This document shows, piece by piece, positions 36,049-45,949 of a DNA stretch of 64,000 bases. Source of the DNA: Opitutia bacterium (lineage in GTDB: Bacteria > Verrucomicrobiota > Verrucomicrobiia > Opitutales > UBA953); assembly GCA_947378845.1 (NCBI GenBank), contig CANCLQ010000003.1, positions 1-64,000 of the forward strand, in the 5' to 3' direction. Numbering within the stretch: the first letter of the stretch is position 1; each line of letters starts with the position of its first letter. The notes beneath the pieces are model-generated. The model saw nothing but the letters and a program-made list of their open reading frames with translations. It ran no database searches and was not told the DNA's origin. The position numbers were made by a program, and so were the translations under genes.

Positions 36049-37368
36049 TTAGGAGCCCTTTTTATGATGAGATTTTGGTGCGGTGATGCGTACGGGCTTT
36101 TCGCCGCGGATTGCTTCGGCTGTCACGGTAAAGTGTGAGCCAGCTGCTGCTTCAGGAAGATGATACATGGTTTCCAGCAGTACGCCTTCGAGTACGGTGC
36201 GCAGTCCGCGTGCGCCAGTACCTAATTCGAGGGCACGATCCGCAGCAGCGTCTAATGACTCTGACGTGAATTCTAGAGTCATGCCTGACATCGAGAAAAG
36301 CTTTCGATATTGTTTAGTCGGCGCATTGCGTGGCTCAGTGAGAATGCGAACAAGTGCTTCCCGACTGAGGGGCTCGAGAACAGAGATGACGGGTAGTCGT
36401 CCGACAAATTCAGGAATCATCCCGAAAGAGAATAAGTCTTCAGGCTGTAAGCCTGCTAAGACTTGTTCGGCTGTAAGGTTAGGGCTGATCACGCCGCCTT
36501 GAATAAATCCAAGAGCCTTGGTGCCGGCGCGGCGTGCGATGAGTCGATCGAGTCCGACGAACGCACCACCGGCGATAAAAAGGATATTACTGGTATCGAC
36601 CTGAATGCATTGTTGCTCGGGGTGTTTGCGACCGCCGGCAGGTGGAACATTGCAAATCGTGCCTTCTAAAAGTTTAAGCAGCGCCTGTTGAACGCCTTCG
36701 CCAGAAACATCGCGCGTAATGGAGGCCGAATCAGACTTGCGCCCAATCTTATCAATTTCATCGATGAAGATAATTCCGCGCTGCGCCTTTTCTACATCCA
36801 TGTCCGCAGCTTGTAGTAAGCGTAGGACTACGGTTTCCACGTCATCACCAACGTAGCCTGCTTCGGTTAAAGTAGTCGCATCAGCGATGGCGAAGGGCAC
36901 GTCGAGCATCTTAGCAAGTGTGCGTGCGAGAAGTGTTTTGCCGGTACCTGTTGGCCCGATTAAAAGTACATTGCTCTTATCTAATTCGACTTCGCCGAAC
37001 TCAGAGCCTTTTTCTCCAGCAGCCTGCGCGAGGCGATCATTGAGTCGCTTGTAGTGATTATGAACGGCGACCGACAAAACTTTTTTCGCGTGATCTTGCC
37101 CGATGATGTGAGCGTCAAGTTCATGGCGCAGTGCGGAGGGCGCGATTAATTTTACAGGTCCGAGCGGCGCTTTCTTAGCGGCGGATTGGACAGTAGGCCC
37201 GGTGCTAGCAGATTTATTTTCACGACCGCTTTCACGTTCGATGAGTCGACCGCATGTCGCTACACAAGCATCGCAAATGCCAACGCCGCCAGGCCCAGCA
37301 ATGAGCTTGCCGGTTTTTGAGGCTGGCTTACCGCAAAAAGAGCAATTCTCAGCCTGTGTTCCCAGCAT
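36049..37368 (-). CDS. clpX: ClpXP protease ATP-binding subunit
   Basis: AAA+ unfoldase, 439 residues. The N-terminal zinc-binding domain has CSFCGKPASKTGK and CDACVATC (four cysteines). Walker A is LLIGPTGTGKTLLARTLA, Walker B IIFIDEIDKIGRKS, and the pore loops and sensor region are present (YVGDDVE; DVSGEGVQQALLKLLEG). The IGF-like loop that binds ClpP is not obvious to the eye. It follows clpP by five bases. Confidence 0.97.
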   Translation of the reverse strand: MLGTQAENCSFCGKPASKTGKLIAGPGGVGICDACVATCGRLIERESGRENKSASTGPTVQSAAKKAPLGPVKLIAPSALRHELDAHIIGQDHAKKVLSVAVHNHYKRLNDRLAQAAGEKGSEFGEVELDKSNVLLIGPTGTGKTLLARTLAKMLDVPFAIADATTLTEAGYVGDDVETVVLRLLQAADMDVEKAQRGIIFIDEIDKIGRKSDSASITRDVSGEGVQQALLKLLEGTICNVPPAGGRKHPEQQCIQVDTSNILFIAGGAFVGLDRLIARRAGTKALGFIQGGVISPNLTAEQVLAGLQPEDLFSFGMIPEFVGRLPVISVLEPLSREALVRILTEPRNAPTKQYRKLFSMSGMTLEFTSESLDAAADRALELGTGARGLRTVLEGVLLETMYHLPEAAAGSHFTVTAEAIRGEKPVRITAPKSHHKKGS

Positions 37369-37373
37369 GGGGA

Positions 37374-37970
37374 TTACGCCCGACCTGCCTTAGGCAGTAC
37401 AACATGATCGACCAGACCATAAGCCTTCGCTTGTTCGGCGGTCATATAATAATCGCGGTCAGAATCGCGCTGAAGGTCTTCAGGAGTCTTGCCGCTGTGT
37501 TTAGCGAGCACGTGGTTAAGGGTGTCGCGCCAGCGCAGAATTTCTTTGGCGGCAATTGAGATGTCAGAAGTTTGTCCGGTCGCACCACCGCTTGGTTGGT
37601 GAATCATCACGCGACAGTTGGGCAGCGCATGGCGCTTTCCTTTGGTTCCTGCAGCCAAGAGCACGGTGGCCATGCTGGCGGAGAGTCCGATGCAATAAGT
37701 GTTAATTTCGCAGCTTAGGAAATTCATGGTATCATAAATCGCCATGCCGGCAGTAATGGAGCCGCCTGGTGAGTTGATGTAGATAGAGATGTCTTTCTTA
37801 GGATCTTCCATTTGCAGGAAGAGCATTTGCGCGATGACGGCATTAGCTACCTCGTCGTAGATTGGTGCGCCCAAAAAGATGATGCGGTCTTTGAGCAGGC
37901 GGCTGTAAATGTCCCACGCTCTTTCGCCACGAGCGTCGCGTTCGACAACGTTTGGAATGATGTAGGACAT
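37374..37970 (-). CDS. clpP: ATP-dependent Clp protease proteolytic subunit
   Basis: Serine protease, 198 residues from ATG 37970 (MSYIIPNVVERD). Catalytic Ser in YCIGLSASMATVLLAAG and His in MIHQPSGGATG are visible, with the Asp in the ESR-like DRDYYM region. An upstream in-frame start at 38036 would overlap the trigger factor gene and is unlikely. The order tig-clpP-clpX is the common bacterial arrangement. Confidence 0.97.
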   Translation of the reverse strand: MSYIIPNVVERDARGERAWDIYSRLLKDRIIFLGAPIYDEVANAVIAQMLFLQMEDPKKDISIYINSPGGSITAGMAIYDTMNFLSCEINTYCIGLSASMATVLLAAGTKGKRHALPNCRVMIHQPSGGATGQTSDISIAAKEILRWRDTLNHVLAKHSGKTPEDLQRDSDRDYYMTAEQAKAYGLVDHVVLPKAGRA

Positions 37971-37998
37971 AGTGGTTATTAAAGAGTGTAGGGGGTCT

Positions 37999-39309
37999 TT
38001 AGGCTTTCTCAACAACTTCAGCCTTCTTTTCGCCATCTAAAATGAGGTCGAGGGCCTTATTGAGGATTGCATCACGGCGGATAGTGGCGACGCGATTACG
38101 GTCTTTGGCGATTTTCTCAGGTGGCGTCTTCTCGGCGTAAGCGGTGCTGATAATAGCTTGAGTGAATTCCTCTTGAGTGAGGTCCACTTTTTCTTCTTCA
38201 GCAATGCGAGCGAGAACAACTTGAGCGCGCACACGAACCTCAGCGGCCTTGCGAGCTTCGTCGAGGATTTCATCGCGCTTGGTTTCTAGTTCGTTAGGCG
38301 CGAGACCGGAGCGCATGCGAAGTTGTGCGTATTGAATGAAAAGATCTTTAGCGACAGAATCCACGGCGGATTGAGGCAACGGAAGTTCGAGGCCAGCGAC
38401 GAGGGCTTCGACAGCTTTTTCGCGGCGTGCGGTTTCTGCAGCTTGTTGCTTAGAGCCTTCGACGCCCTTTCGGATTTGGTCGCGTAGGTCGGCTTCATCT
38501 TTAACGCCGACAGATTTGCAGAATTCGGCATCCACTTCAGGTAATTTTTTGTTACGCACTTCAGCGATTGTGAGGCTGAATTTAATGGTTTTTCCGCGAA
38601 GGGCTTCACGTGCGTGATCAGCAGGAACCGTGAACTCTGCCTTACCAGCATCGCCGGCTTTGAGTCCGATAACAGCCTTGGCAATAGCGGGTACAGCAAC
38701 GATTTCGTTTTCTGCGCCAGCTTCTTCCCAGGTGGATTCGGTGCCTGCGAGTGGGCCTGCTTCAGCGTCGATTTCCTTTACGTCTTTGCCGTCAATTTGT
38801 GCGGTGTATCCAAGTCGAACGTAATCACCTTTAGCGGCAGCGCTTTCAGTTTTTTCAAATCGGGCGCGTTGTGCGCGGATTTTTTGTAAGTGCTCTTCGA
38901 CGTCGGCGTCGGAGACAGTAATTTTTTCGGCCGCGATCTTAACTTTTTTCCAATCGGGTGTTTTGAATTCGGGAAGCACATCTACTTCGTAGTGAATGAC
39001 GACGTCTTTACCTTTAGCGGCTTCATCCTTTTTGACGTCGGCTAAGGTGTAGACCGTAAATCCTTTTTCCTTTCGGATTTGTTCGTAGCCCTTGGCGAGA
39101 AGGCGCTGGCTGACTTCTTCATCGATGCTTTTGGCGTATTTTTGACGCACGATAGCCTCGGGAGCTTTGCCGGGTCGGAAGCCGGGAATCGCGGCTTCGC
39201 TCGTGAAACCTTTGAGCACTTCCTTTTCCGAGGAGGCTACATCCGCTGCTGGGATGGTCACGGTAACGGCGCGACGAGTTGGGTTGGTAACTTTAATTTT
39301 AATGTCCAT
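37999..39309 (-). CDS. tig: trigger factor
   Basis: Ribosome-associated chaperone and prolyl isomerase, 436 residues. The ribosome-binding tail region appears as FRPGKAPEAIVRQKY near residue 42, replacing the usual GFRxGKxP. The PPIase domain (about 150-240) and the helical C-terminal arms (about 260-430) follow. It heads the operon with clpP and clpX. Confidence 0.95.
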   Translation of the reverse strand: MDIKIKVTNPTRRAVTVTIPAADVASSEKEVLKGFTSEAAIPGFRPGKAPEAIVRQKYAKSIDEEVSQRLLAKGYEQIRKEKGFTVYTLADVKKDEAAKGKDVVIHYEVDVLPEFKTPDWKKVKIAAEKITVSDADVEEHLQKIRAQRARFEKTESAAAKGDYVRLGYTAQIDGKDVKEIDAEAGPLAGTESTWEEAGAENEIVAVPAIAKAVIGLKAGDAGKAEFTVPADHAREALRGKTIKFSLTIAEVRNKKLPEVDAEFCKSVGVKDEADLRDQIRKGVEGSKQQAAETARREKAVEALVAGLELPLPQSAVDSVAKDLFIQYAQLRMRSGLAPNELETKRDEILDEARKAAEVRVRAQVVLARIAEEEKVDLTQEEFTQAIISTAYAEKTPPEKIAKDRNRVATIRRDAILNKALDLILDGEKKAEVVEKA

Positions 39310-39378
39310 GGATTGATGAAGTTTGGGAGGGAAAGGCGCCCCAGGCCTTTAGGCTCCGAGGGGAAGGGCGAGCAAATG

Positions 39379-39419
39379 AAACAACTCCCCATCGTCAACA
39401 GCGGAGGAAGGGGTTGTTT
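39379..39419 (-). terminator. possible terminator between coaD and tig
   Basis: AAACAA...CCCC (39379-39390) pairs with GGGGTTGTTT (39410-39419) with a 2-base bulge and a 19-base loop. It lies directly after the coaD stop on the minus strand. The T-tail is modest, so this is tentative. Confidence 0.35.
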
Positions 39420-39425
39420 TAGGGC

Positions 39426-39917
39426 TTATCCTAGGCGTTTTTTGAGCCTTGGCAGGACACAGCGCGGCACAAATGCAGCCGCCTGGGATAGTTTATGACG
39501 CGCAATGTCTTTTACGAAGGAGGATGACGTGACGAATTGATCTTGGCTGGGCATTAAAACCACGGTCTCGATTTCAGGCGCCATCAGTCGGTTGGCGTGG
39601 GCGAGGTCGAATTCGAATTCAAAATCACTGAACTTTCGAAGACCGCGGATGATGGCGATAGCCCTTTGTTTACGGGCGAATTCAACGGTCAGGCCTGTTA
39701 AGGTTTCGATATGAACATTCTTCATCCCTTTGCAGGCTTCACGCGCCATGGTGATGCGTTCATCGAGAGGGAACCAGGGATTTTTGGAATCACTAGGTGC
39801 GACGGCAAGGATGACGCGGTCAAAGAGATTGCTCGCACGGCGGAGCACGTCGAGGTGCCCTAGTGTAATGGGGTCAAATGTGCCGGGGTAGACGGCGATG
39901 CGGAGCTTGCTGGCCAT
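39426..39917 (-). CDS. coaD: phosphopantetheine adenylyltransferase
   Basis: Makes dephospho-CoA from phosphopantetheine and ATP. The 163-residue protein has the HIGH-type motif YPGTFDPITLGHLDVLRRA near the N terminus, LAVAPSDSKNPWF, and the RGLRKFSDFEFEFDLAHANR block; this is the full standard length. Confidence 0.97.
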   Translation of the reverse strand: MASKLRIAVYPGTFDPITLGHLDVLRRASNLFDRVILAVAPSDSKNPWFPLDERITMAREACKGMKNVHIETLTGLTVEFARKQRAIAIIRGLRKFSDFEFEFDLAHANRLMAPEIETVVLMPSQDQFVTSSSFVKDIARHKLSQAAAFVPRCVLPRLKKRLG

Positions 39918-39971
39918 TGTTTTCCTGTTGCGGCAGACTCTCGCACGATAACATTATCTCCGCAAGCCCCT

Positions 39972-40616
39972 ATGCGATTTCTTCGCCATATCCCCAATAT
40001 TTTGACCGCCGCCAGGCTTCCGGCGGTGTTCTTAATTGGAATTTGGACTTACTGGGCGGGGGTTTGGGCGAGTGCGGCCTTAGCCTTGTTCATCGTCGCT
40101 GCTTTGACCGACATCTTTGATGGTTGGATTGCGCGCAAGCTCGGTGCCGTTTCGGACTTTGGTCGATTGATGGACGCGCTGGTCGATAAGATCTTTATTT
40201 TAGGACTGCTCGTGGCGTTGGCCGCAATAGATTGCCTGCCGGTTCGTCAGTGGGACGACCTTGGTGAGTACGTTGCTATTGATCCGCAACAAACGCTGAT
40301 CGCTGCGTTTGGGGTAATTTTAATTTTAATGCGCGAGTTTCTCATCACAGGATTACGCTTAGTAGCTGCGGCGAAAGGCCAGGTGCTCGAAGCAGAGGGC
40401 CTTGGTAAAATCAAAACCTTCGCTCAGATTATTGCGATTGGGCATTTGATTGGTCTGCGTGCCTACGAAACGCACTGGAAATTATCCGCCGTTTGGCATC
40501 AGCGTTGGGAAGTAATTATTATGAGTCTCTTCTGGCTTTCCGTGGCATTGACCGTGGTTTCAGGAATGAGCTACCTCATTCGTCACCGTCGTCATTTACC
40601 AGGTCTATCAGAATGA
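39972..40616 (+). CDS. pgsA: CDP-diacylglycerol-glycerol-3-phosphate 3-phosphatidyltransferase
   Basis: A membrane enzyme of phosphatidylglycerol synthesis, 214 residues with several hydrophobic segments. The CDP-alcohol phosphotransferase motif DxxDGxxAR...GxxxDxxxD is complete: TDIFDGWIARKLGAVSDFG followed by RLMDALVDK. It shares the ATGA overlap with pgpA. Confidence 0.95.
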   Translation: MRFLRHIPNILTAARLPAVFLIGIWTYWAGVWASAALALFIVAALTDIFDGWIARKLGAVSDFGRLMDALVDKIFILGLLVALAAIDCLPVRQWDDLGEYVAIDPQQTLIAAFGVILILMREFLITGLRLVAAAKGQVLEAEGLGKIKTFAQIIAIGHLIGLRAYETHWKLSAVWHQRWEVIIMSLFWLSVALTVVSGMSYLIRHRRHLPGLSE

Positions 40617-41092
40617 TTGTTGAATTCGCCACATTGGGCCCGTTGGGGAAAAAGATGCGTGCGCCTGGTACATGGGGTTCCGCCATGGGACTGCTATGGT
40701 GGTTTTTAGTTGTTCGACAAATTGCGACGCCCAAAGGATGGCAACAAGAGTTAGCCTTTGATTTATTGGTAGTACTGGCGGCAATTTTTATCTGCGGAGC
40801 CGCTGCGGCGATGTTGAAGAAGAAAGACCCGTCGGAAATCATCTTAGATGAATTCGTCGCGATGCCGCTGGTCTTTTTGTTTAATCAGCATCTCTTTCTT
40901 GGAGCAAAGTCTGGGTTCTTGATGGTGGTTCTCGGCTTTTTGCTCTTTCGCCTCTTCGATATTACAAAACCTTTTGGAATCCGCTATCTGGAGGGTGCTC
41001 CCAGTGGTTTCGGTATTGTACTCGATGATGTTATGGCAGCATTCTACGCCAACCTTGCTTTACAAGGGATTGGCTTACTCTTGGTGGTTTAA
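40613..41092 (+). CDS. pgpA: phosphatidylglycerophosphatase A
   Basis: Dephosphorylates phosphatidylglycerol phosphate to give PG. The 159 residues have APGTWGSAMG at the N terminus, DPSEIILDEFVAMPLVF and FRLFDITKPFGIRYLE, the conserved PgpA motifs, and several membrane segments. The start ATG overlaps the pgsA stop; an ORF from 40493 runs inside pgsA and is not the gene. Two successive steps of one pathway are therefore coupled. Confidence 0.95.
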   Translation: MIVEFATLGPLGKKMRAPGTWGSAMGLLWWFLVVRQIATPKGWQQELAFDLLVVLAAIFICGAAAAMLKKKDPSEIILDEFVAMPLVFLFNQHLFLGAKSGFLMVVLGFLLFRLFDITKPFGIRYLEGAPSGFGIVLDDVMAAFYANLALQGIGLLLVV

Positions 41093-41109
41093 ATAAAATT
41101 TCATCTAAA

Positions 41110-43512
41110 ATGAATCCTTCTGACGCAACGATGATTGCTCAATTTGAGGCCGCCGTAGCCTTACATAATGCAGGTCAATTCGATCAGGCTAAAAACGCTT
41201 ACGAATCAATAATCACCGCGTGTCCTAATCATGCTGAAGCGATGCACAATCTGGGACTACTGTTTGTTCAGCGCGGAATGTTTGCTGATGCAGTAATATG
41301 GATGAGGCGTGCCACGGAGACAAATCCCAATCAGCCGATTTATTTTTCAAACTACGGTAACGTTTTACAGGATTTAGGAAGATGGGCTGAGGCGGTGCCG
41401 CAGTATCAAAAAGCAATTACACTTGATCCTAATTACGCCGACCCAAGCTATAACTTGGGAAACGCACTCCAAAAAATTAATCAGCATGAGGCGGCACTCG
41501 AAAATTATCGTCGCGCCATAGCAATAAACCCAATGTGGGCAGAGGCACATCTCAACTACGGTAATGCATATGACGCACTCGCCCGATACGAGGAAGCTTT
41601 GCAATGTTACGACAAAGTAATCGAGTGTAATCCCACTTACTCGGGTGGTTATATTAATCGATCAAATGTATTGGCGAAGCTAGGACGACATGCCGAAGCG
41701 CTCGCCGGATATGATCAGGCTACCAAGTTAGGTGGAGATGCGTACACCGCTTATATTAAAGCCGGAGAAATTTTATTAGAAAAGAATCAGTGCGACGCGG
41801 CCGTAGAAAAGTGCAATTTAGCAATAAAACTTAGACCCAGTGACCCGTCGGCTTATTTATTGTTAGGCAGAATTTATTTCTTTGTCCGTAATTTAGAAAA
41901 TGCCGTTCAGTGCTTTCGCCGCGCCAGTGAACTTAAGCCAGATAGTGCCGACGCTTATAATGGACTTGGTTTAGCATACGTGAAGGCGGGGTATTTTAAG
42001 GATAGCCAAGCCTTCTTCCGTAAGGCCTTGGAAATTAACCCTCAGATGTATATCGCGCGGATAAATCTCGGAGACTCGTATTTTGTTGAGGGCGACTTAC
42101 AGTCCGCACTCGAAGCCTTCCAGGGTTTGGATTTCGGCATTCAGCCGTTAGGCTTAATGCAATTTTTTAAACAACAGTTAGGAGATTGGTCTACTTACGA
42201 TATTGATAGGGATAATTTTATTAAACGCATTCGTGCGCCACGCGTGATGGGCATAACAGAGGACCCTTGGCATGTGCAGCGCATATCTGACTCGCCAAGT
42301 CTGGCAAAAGATGTGGCCCAAAACTTTTTTAATAACGCAACGAGAGCGATGCCGAAGGTCCCGCCCTTAGAAAAAAGAGCACCAGGTAAAAAAATTAGAA
42401 TAGGTTATTTTTCTCCAGATTTTCGTGATCACGCTGTCTCTCATTTAACTTTGCAATTATTGGAGTCACACTCGCGCGATAAGTTTGAAACTTACGCATT
42501 CGCTTTTGGTTATTCAGCACCGACCGATACCTTAAGGCCGAAATTGGTTAAAGCATTCGATCACTTTATTGATATTAATCAAAAAAATGACTTAGAGGTA
42601 ATTAATTTAGCACGTGAACTTAAAATTGATATCGCGATTGATTTAGCAGGAATTACCTCAGAGTCGCGCGTCGCAATTTTTGCGGGGCGGGCTGCACCTA
42701 TCCAGGTCAACTACTTAGGTTTTACTGGAACACTTGGGTCGAGTTGCCACGATTACATTATAACTGATCCGGTGGTGGCTCCTGATGATTCGCTCGAACA
42801 TTTTACTGAGAAGGTAGTACACATCCCGTGCGTTATGCCTTATGACTCACGCCATGATATAGAAGCCAAGATGCCTACTCGAGAGTCTGCTGGTCTGCCA
42901 GCAGAAGGATTTGTATTTTGCTCTTTTAATCAGTGTTTTAAAATAACGCCCGAGATTTTTGATTCCTGGATGCGTATCATGCTTAAGGTCCCCAGGTCTT
43001 GTCTTTGGATTAACCAAGCTCGACCACAGGCGATGACTAATTACAAGAAAGAGGCTGAAGCTCGCGGAGTAAGTCCGGACAGGATCATTTTTGCACCCAG
43101 GGTGACTGAGATGGAAGGTCACCTTGCTCGACTTAAATGTGCAGATCTATTTTTAGATACGTTTCCGTATAATGCTCACACCTCTGCAATCGATGCACTG
43201 TGGGCCGGGGTTCCGCTGATTACGCGAATGGGGGGCACCTTTGCCAGTCGGATGGCTGGCAGTTTGGTTAAGTCGATTGGCTTAGGGGATTTAATTGTCC
43301 GGGACATCGAGGAATATGAAGCCTTGGCGGTGGATTTAGCTAATAACCCTGCAAAATTGTCGGCCATTAGACAGCGCTTATCCCAAAATCGTTTAAGTCA
43401 TCCACTGTTTAATTCGCAGCTCTACCTTCGTAGCTACGAGCAAGCACTTTCAATTATGCACGAGAGACATTACGAAGGGTTGCCCCCTGTGCATTTTAAA
43501 GTGATTGAATAA
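41110..43512 (+). CDS. TPR-containing O-GlcNAc transferase-like protein (paralogue 1)
   Basis: An 800-residue protein with an N-terminal array of about nine TPRs (residues 10-330; repeats such as ADPSYNLGNALQKINQHEAA and AEAHLNYGNAYDALARYEEA) and a C-terminal GT41 catalytic domain (about 420-790). Visible sites: GYFSPDFRDHAVSHL (His equivalent to the OGT N-Cat His), AIDLAGITSESR, PIQVNYLGF, FCSFNQCFKITPEIF with the UDP-binding Lys, and DTFPYNAHTSAIDALWAGVP with ASRMAGSL. It probably transfers GlcNAc or another sugar onto protein. First of three tandem copies. Confidence 0.9.
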   Translation: MNPSDATMIAQFEAAVALHNAGQFDQAKNAYESIITACPNHAEAMHNLGLLFVQRGMFADAVIWMRRATETNPNQPIYFSNYGNVLQDLGRWAEAVPQYQKAITLDPNYADPSYNLGNALQKINQHEAALENYRRAIAINPMWAEAHLNYGNAYDALARYEEALQCYDKVIECNPTYSGGYINRSNVLAKLGRHAEALAGYDQATKLGGDAYTAYIKAGEILLEKNQCDAAVEKCNLAIKLRPSDPSAYLLLGRIYFFVRNLENAVQCFRRASELKPDSADAYNGLGLAYVKAGYFKDSQAFFRKALEINPQMYIARINLGDSYFVEGDLQSALEAFQGLDFGIQPLGLMQFFKQQLGDWSTYDIDRDNFIKRIRAPRVMGITEDPWHVQRISDSPSLAKDVAQNFFNNATRAMPKVPPLEKRAPGKKIRIGYFSPDFRDHAVSHLTLQLLESHSRDKFETYAFAFGYSAPTDTLRPKLVKAFDHFIDINQKNDLEVINLARELKIDIAIDLAGITSESRVAIFAGRAAPIQVNYLGFTGTLGSSCHDYIITDPVVAPDDSLEHFTEKVVHIPCVMPYDSRHDIEAKMPTRESAGLPAEGFVFCSFNQCFKITPEIFDSWMRIMLKVPRSCLWINQARPQAMTNYKKEAEARGVSPDRIIFAPRVTEMEGHLARLKCADLFLDTFPYNAHTSAIDALWAGVPLITRMGGTFASRMAGSLVKSIGLGDLIVRDIEEYEALAVDLANNPAKLSAIRQRLSQNRLSHPLFNSQLYLRSYEQALSIMHERHYEGLPPVHFKVIE

Positions 43513-43537
43513 CGGACGCAACGGCGTCGCCACGTTT

Positions 43538-45943
43538 ATGGACAACTTAGAATTAAATGATGAGGAAAAATTTCAGTCCGCGTTAAGGTTGCATGAAGCG
43601 GGGGAGTTGCGCCAAGCAAGGTCTCTTTACGAATTACTGCTCTTCTCTAATCCCGGAAGGCATGACGTCTTAGCTAATTTAGGTTTAATATGTGCGCAGC
43701 AGGGTGACCTCATCGAGGCGGAGAAATTTCTTCGGGGGGCCATTGCAATAGAACCTAAGGAAGCCTCTTACTTATCTAATTACGCAAATATTTTACAGGA
43801 TTTAAATAGATGTGATGATGCTGTCTCATTCTACCGAAAAGCAATCGCCTTGGATTTTAGTTATGCAGATGCCTACTATAATTTAGGTAACGCGTTGCAG
43901 AAGTTAAAGCAATACGATCAAGCGATAAAAAGTTACACCGAAGCTATCAATCTCCGGCCTCAATGGACGGAGGCTTATATTAACCGCGGGAATGTTTGCG
44001 GATTTTTAGGACGTTACGATGAAGCACACCTGGACTACACAAAGGCAATTGAAGCTAGCCCGCAATTTTCGGGAGGTTACATAAATCGTGCTAACTTGTT
44101 GGCAAAATTCTTAAACCAAAAGGATGCCGCAATTAGCGATTACGAAAGCGCCATAAAACTTGGAGCAGATTCATGCCAAACCAATTTGATTATTGTGCAA
44201 ATTTTGCAGAGCCAATCCCGCTTTAAGGAAGCGATTGAAAAGTGCCAATTCGTAATCAGCCTTAAGCCTGATAGGTCAGACGCTTATTGCGTGATGGGCA
44301 CTAACTATTTTCAGTTAAGAGATCTTAATCTGGCAATCTCTAGTCATCGCAAAGCGCTTGAATTAGATTCCGATAATGCAAACGCACACGATGGCTTAGG
44401 CCTCGCGCTATGGAAGGCGGGTTATCATAGCGACGCTCGAGTATGTTTCACTCGTGCATTAGAAATTAATCCGGGCTTAAATGCTGCCAGGGTGAATATG
44501 GCTGATTCATTCCTGACGGAGGGCGACCTGCAGTCGGCGCTGATTCACTATTCATTACTTCCGGCGAAGATTCAGGCCCTTGGCCTGATTCAATTAATCA
44601 AGCATCAGTTGGTCGACTGGGAGGACTACGAAAAGGATAAAAAGCTTTTCTTGCGAAAAATTTCGCAGCCAGCGGAAGGGGAGTTTCGCGAAGACCCGTG
44701 GCATATGCAGCGCATTTCAGATTCAGCTGAATTAGCCAAGGCGGCGGCGGAAAATTATTTTAAAAACTATAATGACGTTCACTTTAAATTAGATCCCTTA
44801 ACTAAAAGAGAAAAAACAAAAAAAATTAAAGTCGCGTATTTTTCTCCCGACTTTCGCGAACACCCCGTTTCTCACTTGGCGCTAGAGTTTTTCGGCGCTC
44901 ATACTAAGGATAAATTTGAGACGTACGCCTTCTCTTTTGGTAAGGCCACAACGAATGATGCAATGAGGCCAAGGCTAGTTGAGGCTTTTGATCACTTCAT
45001 TGATATAAACCGGAAGAATGATGCGGACGTTGTTACTTTTGCGAGAGAACTGGGCATAGATATTGCGATTGATTTGGCGGGCATCACTTCGGAGTCTCGA
45101 CCGCAGATTTTTCCTAACCGTGTTGCACCAATCCAGATTAACTATTTGGGGTTTGCGGGAACGCTAGGAACAAACTGCCACGATTATATTATTGCCGATG
45201 AGGTTTTGATTCCAAAGCAAAACGAGAAATATTTTACAGAGAAGGTGGCGAGAATTCCTTGTATGATGCCATTCGACACAAAGAATCATCCGCATTTAAA
45301 TTTACCAACACGAGAGGCCGCATGCCTTCCAGAAACGGGCTTCATCTTTTGCAGTTTTAATCAGTGCTTTAAGTTTAATCCCGAAATTTTTGATTCATGG
45401 ATGCGGATTTTAAATAAAACACCAGGTTCGTTTCTTTGGCTTAGTTTACAGCGCGATGTCGCAATCAAAAACCTGAAAAAAGAAGCCGCTGCGCGCGGCG
45501 TTGATCCTGAGCGAATTATTTTTGCGCCTCGTGCAGTGGGAATTAATCTTCACCTCGCACGAATGCAGTGCGCAGATTTATTTTTAGATACATTTCCATA
45601 TAATGCTCATACCTCGGCAATGGATGCGTTGTGGGCGGGAGTTCCCTTGATTACGCGTGAGGGGGATTCGTTCGCTAGCCGGATGGGAGCGAGTTTGCTG
45701 ACATCAATCGGGCTGACCGAGTTGATTGTAGAAACCCCAGAAGCCTACGAAAACCTGGCCATTCATTTGGCGCAAAACCCCGATAGGCTTTCTGCAATTA
45801 GGGCAAAGCTAAAAGAAAATCAAAGTACGCACCCGCTTTTCAATATGAGCACCTATGTCAAAAAGTTTGAGGAGGCGCTGACTAGAATGTATGATGCGTA
45901 TCATAGTGATTTGCCTCCGGAGTCATTCACGATTTCATTGTAA
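43538..45943 (+). CDS. TPR-containing O-GlcNAc transferase-like protein (paralogue 2)
   Basis: 801 residues from ATG 43538, preferred to a TTG at 43505. It has the same architecture as the preceding gene: a TPR array (for example YYNLGNALQKLKQYDQA) then a GT41 domain with YFSPDFREHPVSHL, AIDLAGITSESR, FCSFNQCFKFNPEIF and DTFPYNAHTSAMDALWAGVP. It is the closest paralogue of the first copy; most catalytic-domain blocks match nearly word for word. The gap to its predecessor is 25 bases. Confidence 0.9.
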   Translation: MDNLELNDEEKFQSALRLHEAGELRQARSLYELLLFSNPGRHDVLANLGLICAQQGDLIEAEKFLRGAIAIEPKEASYLSNYANILQDLNRCDDAVSFYRKAIALDFSYADAYYNLGNALQKLKQYDQAIKSYTEAINLRPQWTEAYINRGNVCGFLGRYDEAHLDYTKAIEASPQFSGGYINRANLLAKFLNQKDAAISDYESAIKLGADSCQTNLIIVQILQSQSRFKEAIEKCQFVISLKPDRSDAYCVMGTNYFQLRDLNLAISSHRKALELDSDNANAHDGLGLALWKAGYHSDARVCFTRALEINPGLNAARVNMADSFLTEGDLQSALIHYSLLPAKIQALGLIQLIKHQLVDWEDYEKDKKLFLRKISQPAEGEFREDPWHMQRISDSAELAKAAAENYFKNYNDVHFKLDPLTKREKTKKIKVAYFSPDFREHPVSHLALEFFGAHTKDKFETYAFSFGKATTNDAMRPRLVEAFDHFIDINRKNDADVVTFARELGIDIAIDLAGITSESRPQIFPNRVAPIQINYLGFAGTLGTNCHDYIIADEVLIPKQNEKYFTEKVARIPCMMPFDTKNHPHLNLPTREAACLPETGFIFCSFNQCFKFNPEIFDSWMRILNKTPGSFLWLSLQRDVAIKNLKKEAAARGVDPERIIFAPRAVGINLHLARMQCADLFLDTFPYNAHTSAMDALWAGVPLITREGDSFASRMGASLLTSIGLTELIVETPEAYENLAIHLAQNPDRLSAIRAKLKENQSTHPLFNMSTYVKKFEEALTRMYDAYHSDLPPESFTISL

Positions 45944-45949
45944 AAACCT

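Noticed and set aside
37971..38036. Extended clpP start
   Set aside because: It would run into the trigger factor 3' end; ClpP homology begins at MSYIIPNVVERD.
40493..41092. Longer pgpA ORF starting at 40493
   Set aside because: The first 40 codons overlap pgsA in another frame; the family N terminus begins at 40613.
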